From JASFJH01 sp050117725 (lineage in GTDB: Bacteria; Pseudomonadota; Gammaproteobacteria; AKS1), in contig JASFME010000149.1 in the NCBI GenBank assembly GCA_050117725.1, positions 1 through 5,705 of the forward strand: a stretch of 5,705 nt of DNA, given 5' to 3'. The notes under the pieces are model-generated. The model had not been told where the DNA came from. It was given only the letters and a program-made list of their open reading frames with translations, and did not search any database. The stretch's first letter is position 1. Every line of letters begins with the position of its first letter. The position numbers and the translations under genes are program-made. Below, one piece after another: positions 1-5,705 of the stretch.

Positions 1-282
1 TGGTCGATGCAACAACCAACGCTGTACCTGATTGACCTGCACCGCGTGCAGATGCGTCGGCGCGTGCCACGGCGCTGGCTGGTCAAGGATCTCGGCGGTC
101 TGTATTTTTCGGCGCTTGATGCCGGTCTGAGCCGGCATGACGTGCTGCGCTTCCTGCGCGGTTATTTCGACCGGCCGCTGCGCGAGATCCTCGCCGAACA
201 TGACGCGCTGTTTGCCGACATCATCGAACGCGCCCGGCGCTTTTATATTTCCATGCATGGCCGCGAGCCGGTATTGCCATGA
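1..282 (+). CDS. rfaP: LPS core heptose kinase RfaP/WaaP, C-terminal part (5' end outside window)
   Basis: The reading frame is open from base 1 to the TGA at 280-282, so the visible 93 codons are the C-terminal third of a longer gene; the ATG at 7 is an internal Met, not the start. The segment LIDLHRVQMRRRVPRRW, followed by KDLGGLYFSALDAGL and a FLRGYF stretch, is the hallmark end of RfaP/WaaP kinases, which phosphorylate the first inner-core heptose of LPS with ATP at the cytoplasmic face of the inner membrane. The Asp of LIDLHR (bases 34-36) is the equivalent of the kinase DFG aspartate. The catalytic loop and the ATP-binding lysine lie upstream of the window and cannot be checked. The stop overlaps the next start codon (ATGA), which suggests translational coupling to the following kinase gene. 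The family call is confident from this conserved tail; the exact heptose position is inferred from the family. Confidence 0.9.
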   Translation, partial: WSMQQPTLYLIDLHRVQMRRRVPRRWLVKDLGGLYFSALDAGLSRHDVLRFLRGYFDRPLREILAEHDALFADIIERARRFYISMHGREPVLP

Positions 283-1730
283 ACGAGCATCATGTCTTGC
301 CGGTCATCAAGCATGGTATGGCGATGCCGTTCACGATCGCCTTGCCGGAAGGGGAACTGCTCACCTGTCTCGAGGCAGTCCGCATCCTGCCCGGTCGCCG
401 GCTGGTGGGCCGGGGGCGCTGGCGTGGCCAGGACGTATTTATCAAGCTGTTCACCGGCGACCGGGCCGAGCGTGACTGGCAACACGAACAGCAGGGCAGT
501 GTCGCGCTGCTGACCCATGGCGTGACCGCACCGGCGTTGTTGTTGAGTACGCGTCTGCCCGAGCCGGGCGGCTTTATCATCCTGTATGAGGTTATTGATG
601 ACGGCACGGATGCGGGCGCCGCCTATGAGGATGCCGATGCGGCGTTGCGTACGGTGCTGCGCGGGCAATTGCTCGGCACGCTGGCGCAATTGCATGGTGC
701 CGGACTGCAACACAGTGACCTGCACCTCGACAACTTTTTGTTGACCGATACCAGGCTGTACGTGCTCGACGCCGGTTCGCTCCGGCTGATGGAAGCAGCG
801 CTGGATTTGCCACAGGCTGAAGATGACCTTGCGGTGTTGCTTGCACAGTTTAATGATCTGCAGGCCGGCGACGTCACTGCCCTGTATGCACAGTATCTTG
901 AAGCAAGGCACCTTGCGGACGGCGACGAGGCGCGTTTTGTCAAAAAGTATAACAAGGCGCGGGCCTACCGCGAGCGCAAGTACCTCGACAAGATCTTCCG
1001 CGAGTGCTCGGCATTTGTCGCCGAACATGACTTTAGCCGCCGCTGCGTCTTCGACCGCGCCTATGACAGTGATTGTCTGCGCGAGTTGCTGGCCGAGCCG
1101 GATGCCTTCTTCACAGACCCTGCCTCGGTCATGCTCAAGGACGGCAATACCTCGACAGTGGTCAGTGGCGACGCCTGCGACCAGCTGCTCGTGATCAAGC
1201 GTTACAACATCAAGCATGCCTGGCATGGCCTGCGCCGTGCCTTGCGTGAAACCCGTGCAGCGACCTCATGGCGCAACGCCCACTTGCTTGGCATGCTCGG
1301 TGTTCCGACCGCCGCGCCGCTGGCCTTTATCGAGGAACGTACCGGGCCATTACGCGGCCGCAGTTATTTTCTCATGCAGGCAGTAGAAGGTACGCGTGCA
1401 GAAGAGTATTTCACCGATCCGGACATGCCTGCCGAACTGAAACAGGCCCAGGCAGGCTTGTTATTGAAACAGTTCGAGCGTCTCGCCGACGCGGGCCTCG
1501 TGCACGGCGATTACAAGGCGACCAATTTTGTGATTACCGAACACGGGCCATTGATCCTCGATCTCGATGCACTGCGGCGACCGTCCTCGACGGCCCGGTT
1601 CCGCAAGGGCCTGGCCCGCGATCTGCGCCGCTTCCTGCAAAACTGGCAGGATGAACCCGCTGCCATGGCTTTATTCCGCTCCGGCGTCGAGGCACTTGCT
1701 GCCCGCCACGGTATTGCCGGCGAATTGTGA
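279..1730 (+). CDS. Two-domain LPS kinase-like protein (InaA/RfaP-related double kinase)
   Basis: This 483-residue protein contains two kinase-like halves. Half 1 has a candidate ATP-binding lysine K56 (VFIKLF), a catalytic-loop motif HSDLHLDNF (H145, D147, N152) and a DFG-like LDAG (D164), then a basic RERKYLDKIF segment near 231-240 as in RfaP-like kinases. Half 2 repeats the plan: a GNTSTVV loop at 289-295, K307 (VIKRYN), catalytic loop HGDYKATNF (H409, D411, K413, N416) and LDLDAL (D428, D430). Both halves keep the residues a protein-kinase fold needs, so neither is plainly a pseudokinase. No signal peptide or membrane segment is seen, so it is probably cytoplasmic. The likely role is ATP-dependent phosphorylation of LPS core sugars beside RfaP; the substrate is unknown. 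The start at 279 overlaps the upstream stop by four bases; no strong ribosome site precedes it, fitting coupling. Proteins of similar size and plan occur in LPS core loci of pseudomonads. A regulatory rather than sugar-kinase role for one half cannot be excluded. Confidence 0.85.
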   Translation: MNEHHVLPVIKHGMAMPFTIALPEGELLTCLEAVRILPGRRLVGRGRWRGQDVFIKLFTGDRAERDWQHEQQGSVALLTHGVTAPALLLSTRLPEPGGFIILYEVIDDGTDAGAAYEDADAALRTVLRGQLLGTLAQLHGAGLQHSDLHLDNFLLTDTRLYVLDAGSLRLMEAALDLPQAEDDLAVLLAQFNDLQAGDVTALYAQYLEARHLADGDEARFVKKYNKARAYRERKYLDKIFRECSAFVAEHDFSRRCVFDRAYDSDCLRELLAEPDAFFTDPASVMLKDGNTSTVVSGDACDQLLVIKRYNIKHAWHGLRRALRETRAATSWRNAHLLGMLGVPTAAPLAFIEERTGPLRGRSYFLMQAVEGTRAEEYFTDPDMPAELKQAQAGLLLKQFERLADAGLVHGDYKATNFVITEHGPLILDLDALRRPSSTARFRKGLARDLRRFLQNWQDEPAAMALFRSGVEALAARHGIAGEL

Positions 1731-1811
1731 GGCATGGATTAGCGTCTGCGGCGTACAGGGTTTATTATTAGCGCCGGTTTATGATGTCATCCCGGCTGAA
1801 TTGGTAACTGA

Positions 1812-3551
1812 ATGATTATTCTTGGTATTTCCGGCGCCGTGTTCCATGATGCCTCGGCGGCGCTGTTTATCGATGGCAAACTCGTTGCCGCCGCCGAGGA
1901 AGAACGTTTCATCCGCGACAAGCACGCCAAGGGCCGTTTTCCGGTCGAGGCGGCACAGTATTGCCTGGCGCAGGCCGGCATCAAACCCTCCGAGGTCGAT
2001 GTGGTCGCCATGCCGTATGCGCCGATCAGCCTGTTCAGCCGTGCCCGCTGGCATTTCGCGATGCGTCACTGGTATGCACCGGACCGGGCCCTGATGGCGC
2101 TGTTCAATGGCAACCGTCGTTACCGCCGCAACGTACGTTACGCGCACGACATGATGCGCACCATCGGCATCGACCCGGCACATGTCCGGCTCGTACCGGT
2201 CGAGCATCACATGACGCACGCCTCGAGCGCCTACCACCTGAGCGGCTTCCAGGAAAAGACCGCCGTTATCACGATCGATGGCAAGGGTGAATACGCGACG
2301 ACCATGTTCGGCTATGCCGAGCACGGCAAGATCCACAAGATAAAGGAATTCTACGATCCGGATTCCCTCGGCGGCCTGTACGGCGCAATGACCGAGTACC
2401 TCGGTTTTGAAATGCTCGATGGCGAATTCAAGGTCATGGGCATGGCGCCGTACGGTGATCCGGACCGTTTCGATTTTTCACCGCTGCTGAAATTCGACAA
2501 CAAGGATTTCCGTGTCAATACACAACTGGCAAACGTGATTGGCCTGCGCCGTTACAAGGATGACCGCCGCAGTTATTATTTCAGCCCGAAGCTGATCGAG
2601 TGGCTCGGGCCGAAGCGCGAAGGTGACGAGATCGACGACCCGTATATCGATTATGCGGCGAGCATACAGAAGCTGCTCGAGGACGCCGCACTTGGCCTCA
2701 TCGATCATTATCTTGGCGACATTATTCGTGAGACCGGCAAGGTCGTGTATGCCGGCGGGGTGGCGCTCAACGTCAAGCTCAACCAGCGCATCATCGCGAT
2801 GGACGGCGTCAGGGAACTGTTCGTGCAGCCGGCGGCGAACGATGCCGGCACCGCGCTCGGTGCCGCGTCGTTTGTCGCCAACGAAATGGGTGACACGGTC
2901 GAGCCGATGCGGCATGCCTACCTCGGGCCTTCGTACACGAATGAACAGGTGATCGCGGCCTGTGAGGCCGATGATCGTGTCAAGGTCTGGCAACAGCTCG
3001 ACAATGCGCCGCTGCACGCCGCCGGGATCCTCGCTGCCGGTAACCCGCTCGCCTGGTTCCAGGGTCGCATGGAGTTCGGGCCGCGCGCGCTGGGCAACCG
3101 CAGTATCCTCGGCAACCCGAGCGAGAAGGGGGTCGCGGATCGTATCAACGCGCAGATCAAGTACCGTGAACGCTGGCGGCCATTCTGCCCGAGCATGCTC
3201 GACACGGTGGCGCCGGATATCCTGCAAACCGATCACCCGTCACCGTACATGACCTTTACCTTCGATGTCGCCGAACAGTGGAAGGCACGCATTCCCGAGG
3301 TCGTGCACGAAGACGGTACGGCGCGCGCCCAGATCGTGACCGCGGAGTCCAACCCGCGTTATTACAGACTGATCCAGGAACTGGAAAAGCGTACCGGCAA
3401 TGGCGTCGTGCTGAATACTTCCCTGAACCGCCGCGGTGAGCCGATGGTATGCAGCCCGCGCGATGCGCTCGACATGTTTTTTGGTTCCGACCTGCAGTTC
3501 CTGATCATGGAAGACATCCTCGTCACGAAGGATGATGCCCCGGCCGTATGA
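1812..3551 (+). CDS. Carbamoyltransferase, NodU/CmcH/TobZ family, probably LPS core-modifying
   Basis: This 579-residue protein has full family length. Enzymes of this family transfer a carbamoyl group from carbamoyl phosphate, through a carbamoyl-adenylate made with ATP, to a sugar hydroxyl. The N-terminal Kae1-like ASKHA fold starts at MIILGISG with FHDASAAL (H12, D13), then AAEEERFIRDKH (27-38), EHHMTHASSAY (131-141, candidate metal-binding histidines), TIDGKGE (154-160), SLGGLYGAMTEYLGF (185-199) and GGVALNVKLN (315-324), with D344 in NDAGTALG. The C-terminal domain shows WFQGRMEFGPRALGNRSI (415-432), YRERWRPF (451-458), HEDGTARAQ (499-507) and LNTSLNRRGEP (534-544), all typical. A TGA lies directly before the ATG in frame, so no longer start exists; the Shine-Dalgarno region is weak. 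An 81-base gap separates it from the kinase gene and its stop overlaps the GT9 start. By context the acceptor is probably a core heptose, as for the carbamoyl group on heptose II in Pseudomonas aeruginosa; a nodulation or antibiotic role is unlikely here. Confidence 0.93.
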   Translation: MIILGISGAVFHDASAALFIDGKLVAAAEEERFIRDKHAKGRFPVEAAQYCLAQAGIKPSEVDVVAMPYAPISLFSRARWHFAMRHWYAPDRALMALFNGNRRYRRNVRYAHDMMRTIGIDPAHVRLVPVEHHMTHASSAYHLSGFQEKTAVITIDGKGEYATTMFGYAEHGKIHKIKEFYDPDSLGGLYGAMTEYLGFEMLDGEFKVMGMAPYGDPDRFDFSPLLKFDNKDFRVNTQLANVIGLRRYKDDRRSYYFSPKLIEWLGPKREGDEIDDPYIDYAASIQKLLEDAALGLIDHYLGDIIRETGKVVYAGGVALNVKLNQRIIAMDGVRELFVQPAANDAGTALGAASFVANEMGDTVEPMRHAYLGPSYTNEQVIAACEADDRVKVWQQLDNAPLHAAGILAAGNPLAWFQGRMEFGPRALGNRSILGNPSEKGVADRINAQIKYRERWRPFCPSMLDTVAPDILQTDHPSPYMTFTFDVAEQWKARIPEVVHEDGTARAQIVTAESNPRYYRLIQELEKRTGNGVVLNTSLNRRGEPMVCSPRDALDMFFGSDLQFLIMEDILVTKDDAPAV

Positions 3552-4549
3552 TTGCGCAGCACGCACCGGCCATCGATGTCCTGCAACAGGCGCAGCGGAT
3601 CCTGTTGCTCGTCTCGGAGCGGGTCGGCGACGTGATCTTCTGTACCCCGGCGATTCACCTGCTCAAACACAACCGGCCGCAGGCCACGATTGATGTTATC
3701 GCACCGTCGGTGGCCGCGGCACAGGTGCTGGAAAACAACCCGTACATCAACCGGGTCATCACCGTCGGCAACCCGGCAGGCTGCATACAGTTCGCAGCCG
3801 ACTATGAGGTGCTGATCGATCTGCACAACAGCCGCAAGACGCGCGCCTGTGCCGAACAGTTTGCCATCCCGCAGGTGTCATCACCACGTATCGGCGCGGG
3901 CCACCAGAGTGCCGTTGCGGTTGAATTCATGCAGTCATTGTTACCGGGCTTTAGCGTGCCGCAGGGTTTCGATGGCGGCTATGAACTGTTCCCGGCCGGG
4001 CGTAACCACGCGCATATCGACAGCCTGCTGGCCGAGGTAGACAACAACACGCTCCTTATCGGCTGCCACATGGGCAGCAACCGCGTCGCGCGCAAGAGCG
4101 GCTTTCTGAAACGCCTGTTCAGGCGTAACGACGGCCGCGGCAAGAGCTGGCCGGTGGAACGCTTTGTCGAGCTGGCGCGCCGCCTGCACGCGCATTATCC
4201 GCATATGAAACTCGTGCTGACCGGCACCCCGGCCGAGAGTCATCTGATCAAGGCGTTTGCGAAACAGGATGACTTTGTCATCGACCTGATCGGCCAGACC
4301 AGCGTTGCCGATCTCGCTGCGCTCATGGCGCGCCTGAAAGTGTTTGTTACCGGCGATACCGGGCCGTTGCATGTCGCGAGCGCGACACCGGTGCCGCTTG
4401 TGTGCCTGTTCGGTCCGACCGAACCGAAGCATTACGGCCCGCGGCCGGCGAAGGATTTCCGCAAGGTGATCTATAAAGACACGCTGGATGACATCAGTAT
4501 TGATGATGTAGTGGCGGCGGTTGAGCAGCTTATAGAATCAAAAAATTAA
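3548..4549 (+). CDS. Glycosyltransferase family 9 (heptosyltransferase-like)
   Basis: This 333-residue protein is of normal GT9 length. The N-terminal motif RILLLVSERVGDVIFCTPAI (residues 17-36, with G27 and D28) matches the family's acceptor-side glycine/aspartate loop. The nucleotide-sugar domain has GCHMGSN (172-178), KSWPVERFVELARRL (199-213), LVLTGTPAE (222-230) and the family signature FVTGDTGPLHVASA (266-279, with D270, T271, G272, H275), then CLFGPTEP (286-293). GT9 enzymes of LPS core synthesis move L-glycero-D-manno-heptose from ADP-heptose onto lipid A-Kdo or heptose in the cytoplasm. Which heptose (or another sugar) is added cannot be decided; it resembles a generic GT9 more than a clear WaaC or WaaF. 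A basic insertion at 183-199 (SGFLKRLFRRNDGRGK) precedes the KSWP motif. The start ATG overlaps the carbamoyltransferase stop by four bases, suggesting translational coupling; the 16 residues before the motif are a short extension with no better start codon within it. The TAA stop is followed at once by an in-frame TAG. Confidence 0.9.
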   Translation: MIAQHAPAIDVLQQAQRILLLVSERVGDVIFCTPAIHLLKHNRPQATIDVIAPSVAAAQVLENNPYINRVITVGNPAGCIQFAADYEVLIDLHNSRKTRACAEQFAIPQVSSPRIGAGHQSAVAVEFMQSLLPGFSVPQGFDGGYELFPAGRNHAHIDSLLAEVDNNTLLIGCHMGSNRVARKSGFLKRLFRRNDGRGKSWPVERFVELARRLHAHYPHMKLVLTGTPAESHLIKAFAKQDDFVIDLIGQTSVADLAALMARLKVFVTGDTGPLHVASATPVPLVCLFGPTEPKHYGPRPAKDFRKVIYKDTLDDISIDDVVAAVEQLIESKN

Positions 4550-4561
4550 TAGCCGATGGCA

Positions 4562-4581
4562 TTGTATTATTGATAATACAA
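4562..4581. repeat. AT-rich 9-bp inverted repeat just after the GT9 gene
   Basis: TTGTATTAT (4562-4570) and ATAATACAA (4573-4581) are perfect reverse complements around a TG centre. The palindrome starts 12 bases after the GT9 stop. It could form a hairpin in the operon mRNA, but the stem is AT-rich and no T-tract follows, so it is a poor intrinsic terminator on its own. Confidence 0.6.
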
Positions 4582-4610
4582 AATAATCTTGCGGGTGTTT
4601 TCCGCCCCCC

Positions 4611-4675
4611 GGAGCGGGTCTATTTTCTTTGCCCGCCCAAAGAAAATAGACGAAAAGAAAGGACGTCCCCGCTCC
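4611..4675. repeat. Nested inverted repeat (8-bp outer and 14-bp inner stems)
   Basis: The inner arms GTCTATTTTCTTTG (4618-4631) and CAAAGAAAATAGAC (4638-4651) match perfectly around a six-base loop (CCCGCC). The outer arms GGAGCGGG (4611-4618) and CCCGCTCC (4668-4675) also match perfectly, with a 16-base unpaired purine-rich segment (4652-4667, GAAAAGAAAGG and following) on the right side only. The arms share base 4618, so the two stems stack almost directly. The result would be a long hairpin with an asymmetric bulge on either strand. Two perfect, nested arm pairs are unlikely by chance and suggest a maintained structure or a repeat element. Confidence 0.75.
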
Positions 4676-4679
4676 TTGT

Positions 4680-4708
4680 ACTGAAAACAAAATAATTTTG
4701 TTTTCAGT
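4680..4708. repeat. Perfect 14-bp palindrome with one-base centre
   Basis: ACTGAAAACAAAAT (4680-4693) and ATTTTGTTTTCAGT (4695-4708) are exact reverse complements around a single A at 4694. Either strand can fold into a hairpin whose 3' arm is T-rich, so it could contribute to transcription termination for both convergent genes, although the stem lacks the GC-rich base of a classical terminator. It begins five bases after the nested inverted repeat ends. Confidence 0.7.
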
Positions 4709-4726
4709 GTTCCCTCGGTGCTCGGA

Positions 4727-4815
4727 AAAATCAGCGCAAATACCAACTCGCTCATTTCGCTGCGCTCACGCTTGCGAATTGTGGCTCGAACAAGGGATTT
4801 GCTTACTCTGATTTT
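4727..4815. repeat. Long-range imperfect inverted repeat
   Basis: AAAATCAG (4727-4734) pairs with CTGATTTT (4808-4815), and GCAAAT (4736-4741) pairs with ATTTGC (4797-4802), giving a 14-bp stem interrupted by one unpaired base on the left and five on the right. Between the arms a smaller hairpin can form from TTCGC (4756-4760) and GCGAA (4774-4778), continued inward by GCG (4762-4764) and CGC (4769-4771). The layered pairing looks like a folded RNA or the ends of a small element. Confidence 0.5.
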
Positions 4816-4824
4816 GCCTGCGTG

Positions 4825-4859
4825 CCTCGGCTGTGTCGTAGGGGAAAGTACAGCCGGGG
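4825..4859. repeat. GC-rich 10-bp stem-loop
   Basis: CCTCGGCTGT (4825-4834) pairs with ACAGCCGGGG (4850-4859) with one T-G wobble, around a 15-base loop. It ends 28 bases from the stop of the opposite-strand GT2 gene, so for that transcript it is a 3' stem-loop. No T-run follows it on the minus strand, so it is not a textbook terminator. Confidence 0.5.
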
Positions 4860-4864
4860 TTTCA

Positions 4865-4885
4865 AATCATCAATCAGCAATCATA
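4865..4885. repeat. Three degenerate 7-base tandem units
   Basis: AATCATC, AATCAGC and AATCATA follow one another without gaps, directly beside the stop codon of the GT2 gene. The array is short and imperfect and may be chance in an AT-rich stretch; no function is assigned. Confidence 0.35.
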
Positions 4886-4887
4886 AA

Positions 4888-5691
4888 TTATCGATCTAAA
4901 CTCTCGTCCGCGAGGATCTTCTTCGCCCCGACCTTGTTCAGCATGGCCTCGACGCGCTTCCTGCCCTTGCGGATCGAGCTGTCCGAGGAACCGAGTTGTG
5001 GGTTGAGCACCATCGTCGCGTGGTTGGCGTGGTAGATGTAGCGCGACAGGGTCTCCGATGGCAGGAACACCATTTTATAGCCGGCCTCTTCGAGCTTGCG
5101 GTGCATGACCTTGCCGGCCGTATCGTTCTCGTCCGAGAAGTCGGTGTCCACTTTGCGCAGCGCGGCCATGCGGTACAGCGCGCAGTGGCTGCGCAGGTAG
5201 TAATAGTTCTTGCCCTTGCCCATAACCTGCTTGCCCAGTAACGGGTAATACACGCTCTGTATGGCATGTTCGATGCGTTTCAGGACACGCTTGTACAGCG
5301 GCTTGCTCTCGAGTTTCCACGAGCCGACCCCGGCCACGTCCGGTTTGCCCTCGATATGCGACAGCAGGAAATCGAGCCAGCCCGGGTGATGCATGAACGT
5401 ATCGGTATGGATCGACAGCACGTACGGCGTGTCGACCTGGGACAGTGCCAGGTCGAGTGCACGCGAGTGCGACAGCGGCGGCGTATCGTCGTCCGCCGGT
5501 GGCCGTTCGAGCAGCGTGATCCAGTCGAGGCCGCGCAGGTAGTCAAGCGAGTCGTCCGCCGAGTGGTTGTCGATCGCGATCACGCGCACGCGCGACATGT
5601 CGGTGTATTTGCGGATCAGGCGCAGACAGATCCGGGTCAGTTCCGGGGTCTTGTAGTTCGGGATCAGGATGGTGACCTGGGCAGTGCTCAT
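4888..5691 (-). CDS. Glycosyltransferase family 2 (GT-A fold)
   Basis: This 267-residue protein opens with VTILIPNYKTPELTRICLRLIRKY (residues 6-29), the usual first strand and helix of GT2 enzymes, followed by VIAIDNHSADDSLDYL (37-52, with D41 and N42 at the nucleotide-binding position), SRALDLALSQVDTPYVLSIHTDTF (76-99, where D97 fills the DXD-like metal and sugar-nucleotide site) and HHPGWLDFLL (101-110). The C-terminal half includes SHCALYRMAALRKVD (168-182) and ends in a basic, amphipathic stretch (RKGRKRVEAMLNKVGAKK, 241-258). No membrane segment is seen, so it is probably cytoplasmic or loosely membrane-bound. GT2 enzymes of this size add one sugar to a surface glycan; donor and acceptor cannot be told from sequence. 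It converges on the core operon and probably serves the same LPS pathway. The ATG at 5691 gives a typical N-terminus, but the frame stays open to the window edge 14 bases upstream and no clear ribosome site is visible there, so a longer start is possible. Confidence 0.88.
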   Translation of the reverse strand: MSTAQVTILIPNYKTPELTRICLRLIRKYTDMSRVRVIAIDNHSADDSLDYLRGLDWITLLERPPADDDTPPLSHSRALDLALSQVDTPYVLSIHTDTFMHHPGWLDFLLSHIEGKPDVAGVGSWKLESKPLYKRVLKRIEHAIQSVYYPLLGKQVMGKGKNYYYLRSHCALYRMAALRKVDTDFSDENDTAGKVMHRKLEEAGYKMVFLPSETLSRYIYHANHATMVLNPQLGSSDSSIRKGRKRVEAMLNKVGAKKILADESLDR

Positions 5692-5705
5692 GGTGATACG
5701 CTTTG

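Larger units (their letters stand above)
4550..4887. other. Structured non-coding region between convergent genes
   Basis: This 338-base gap lies between the GT9 stop and the stop of the opposite-strand GT2 gene, so it is the 3' side of both transcripts. I see no credible gene in it. It contains at least five inverted-repeat structures, listed separately, plus a 10-base direct repeat (ACAAAATAAT at 4578-4587 and again at 4687-4696). Base composition alternates between AT-rich palindromes and GC-rich blocks, unlike the even GC-rich coding regions around it. From memory, the overall style (TTTCTTTG/CAAAGAAA stem, AAAAGAAAGG, then a stretch ending in TGCGTGCCTCGGC) resembles dispersed intergenic repeats seen in many proteobacterial genomes; this was not checked. 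It may act as a bidirectional transcription end, as a REP/MITE-like element, or both. Confidence 0.7.

Noticed and set aside
243..1226. Long open frame (327 codons) on the minus strand across the double-kinase gene
   Set aside because: Lies entirely antisense to a gene with clear kinase motifs; its protein has no recognisable domain and the open frame is what GC-rich codon bias produces on the opposite strand.
2478..3236. 252-codon minus-strand open frame within the carbamoyltransferase gene
   Set aside because: Antisense shadow of strongly conserved family motifs on the + strand; no domain seen. The same holds for the 185-codon minus frame at 1779-2336.
279..3551. A Kae1-Bud32-like pair (Kae1-fold carbamoyltransferase next to a small-kinase fold), hinting at a tRNA-modification-type complex
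   Set aside because: The carbamoyltransferase has the full NodU/TobZ C-terminal domain and the setting is an LPS core locus, so LPS modification explains both genes better.
4567..4755. 62-codon minus-strand open frame in the intergenic region
   Set aside because: It is built almost wholly from the inverted-repeat sequences, has low-complexity aromatic and basic content, and has no visible domain. Probably a false ORF of the repeat element.
4550..4887. CRISPR array, tRNA or insertion-sequence remnant
   Set aside because: No regularly spaced direct repeats, no cloverleaf or CCA end, and no transposase coding sequence; only inverted repeats are present.
4718..5035. 105-codon + strand open frame from the gap into the GT2 gene
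   Set aside because: Overlaps the repeat region and runs antisense to the conserved C-terminal part of the GT2 gene; no family features.

Overview
The window is GC-rich, densely coded, and reads as part of a lipopolysaccharide (LPS) core-oligosaccharide assembly locus of a Gram-negative bacterium. The heptose-kinase type at the left edge and the gene set point to a gammaproteobacterium. The genus cannot be fixed from the sequence.

Layout. Positions 1-4549 hold four genes on the + strand: (1) the C-terminal end of an RfaP/WaaP-type LPS core heptose kinase, cut by the window edge; (2) a 483-residue protein with two kinase-like halves, related to the LPS kinase/InaA group; (3) a 579-residue carbamoyltransferase of the NodU/CmcH/TobZ family; (4) a 333-residue glycosyltransferase of family GT9 (heptosyltransferase-like). 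Genes 1/2 and 3/4 each overlap by four bases (ATGA), and 81 bases separate genes 2 and 3, so this is probably one operon. Positions 4888-5691 encode a GT2-family glycosyltransferase on the opposite strand, convergent with the operon. The 338-base gap between them (4550-4887) has no convincing gene but is packed with inverted repeats: a 9-bp AT-rich palindrome, a nested 8+14-bp stem, a perfect 14-bp palindrome, a long-range paired segment and a further 10-bp stem. It looks like an intergenic repeat element or a compound bidirectional terminator/structured region.

How the genes fit together (inference from families). The GT9 enzyme would add a heptose or similar sugar to the inner core. The RfaP-type kinase and the double-kinase protein would phosphorylate core sugars, and the carbamoyltransferase would put a carbamoyl group on a core sugar. 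Phosphorylated and carbamoylated inner-core heptose is known from Pseudomonas aeruginosa, whose core locus also has kinases close to a carbamoyltransferase gene, so that is the closest known analogy. The convergent GT2 enzyme probably acts in the same surface-glycan pathway, but its acceptor is unknown.

The genes belong to known families. The least explained parts of the window are the structured intergenic region and the role of the double-kinase protein.
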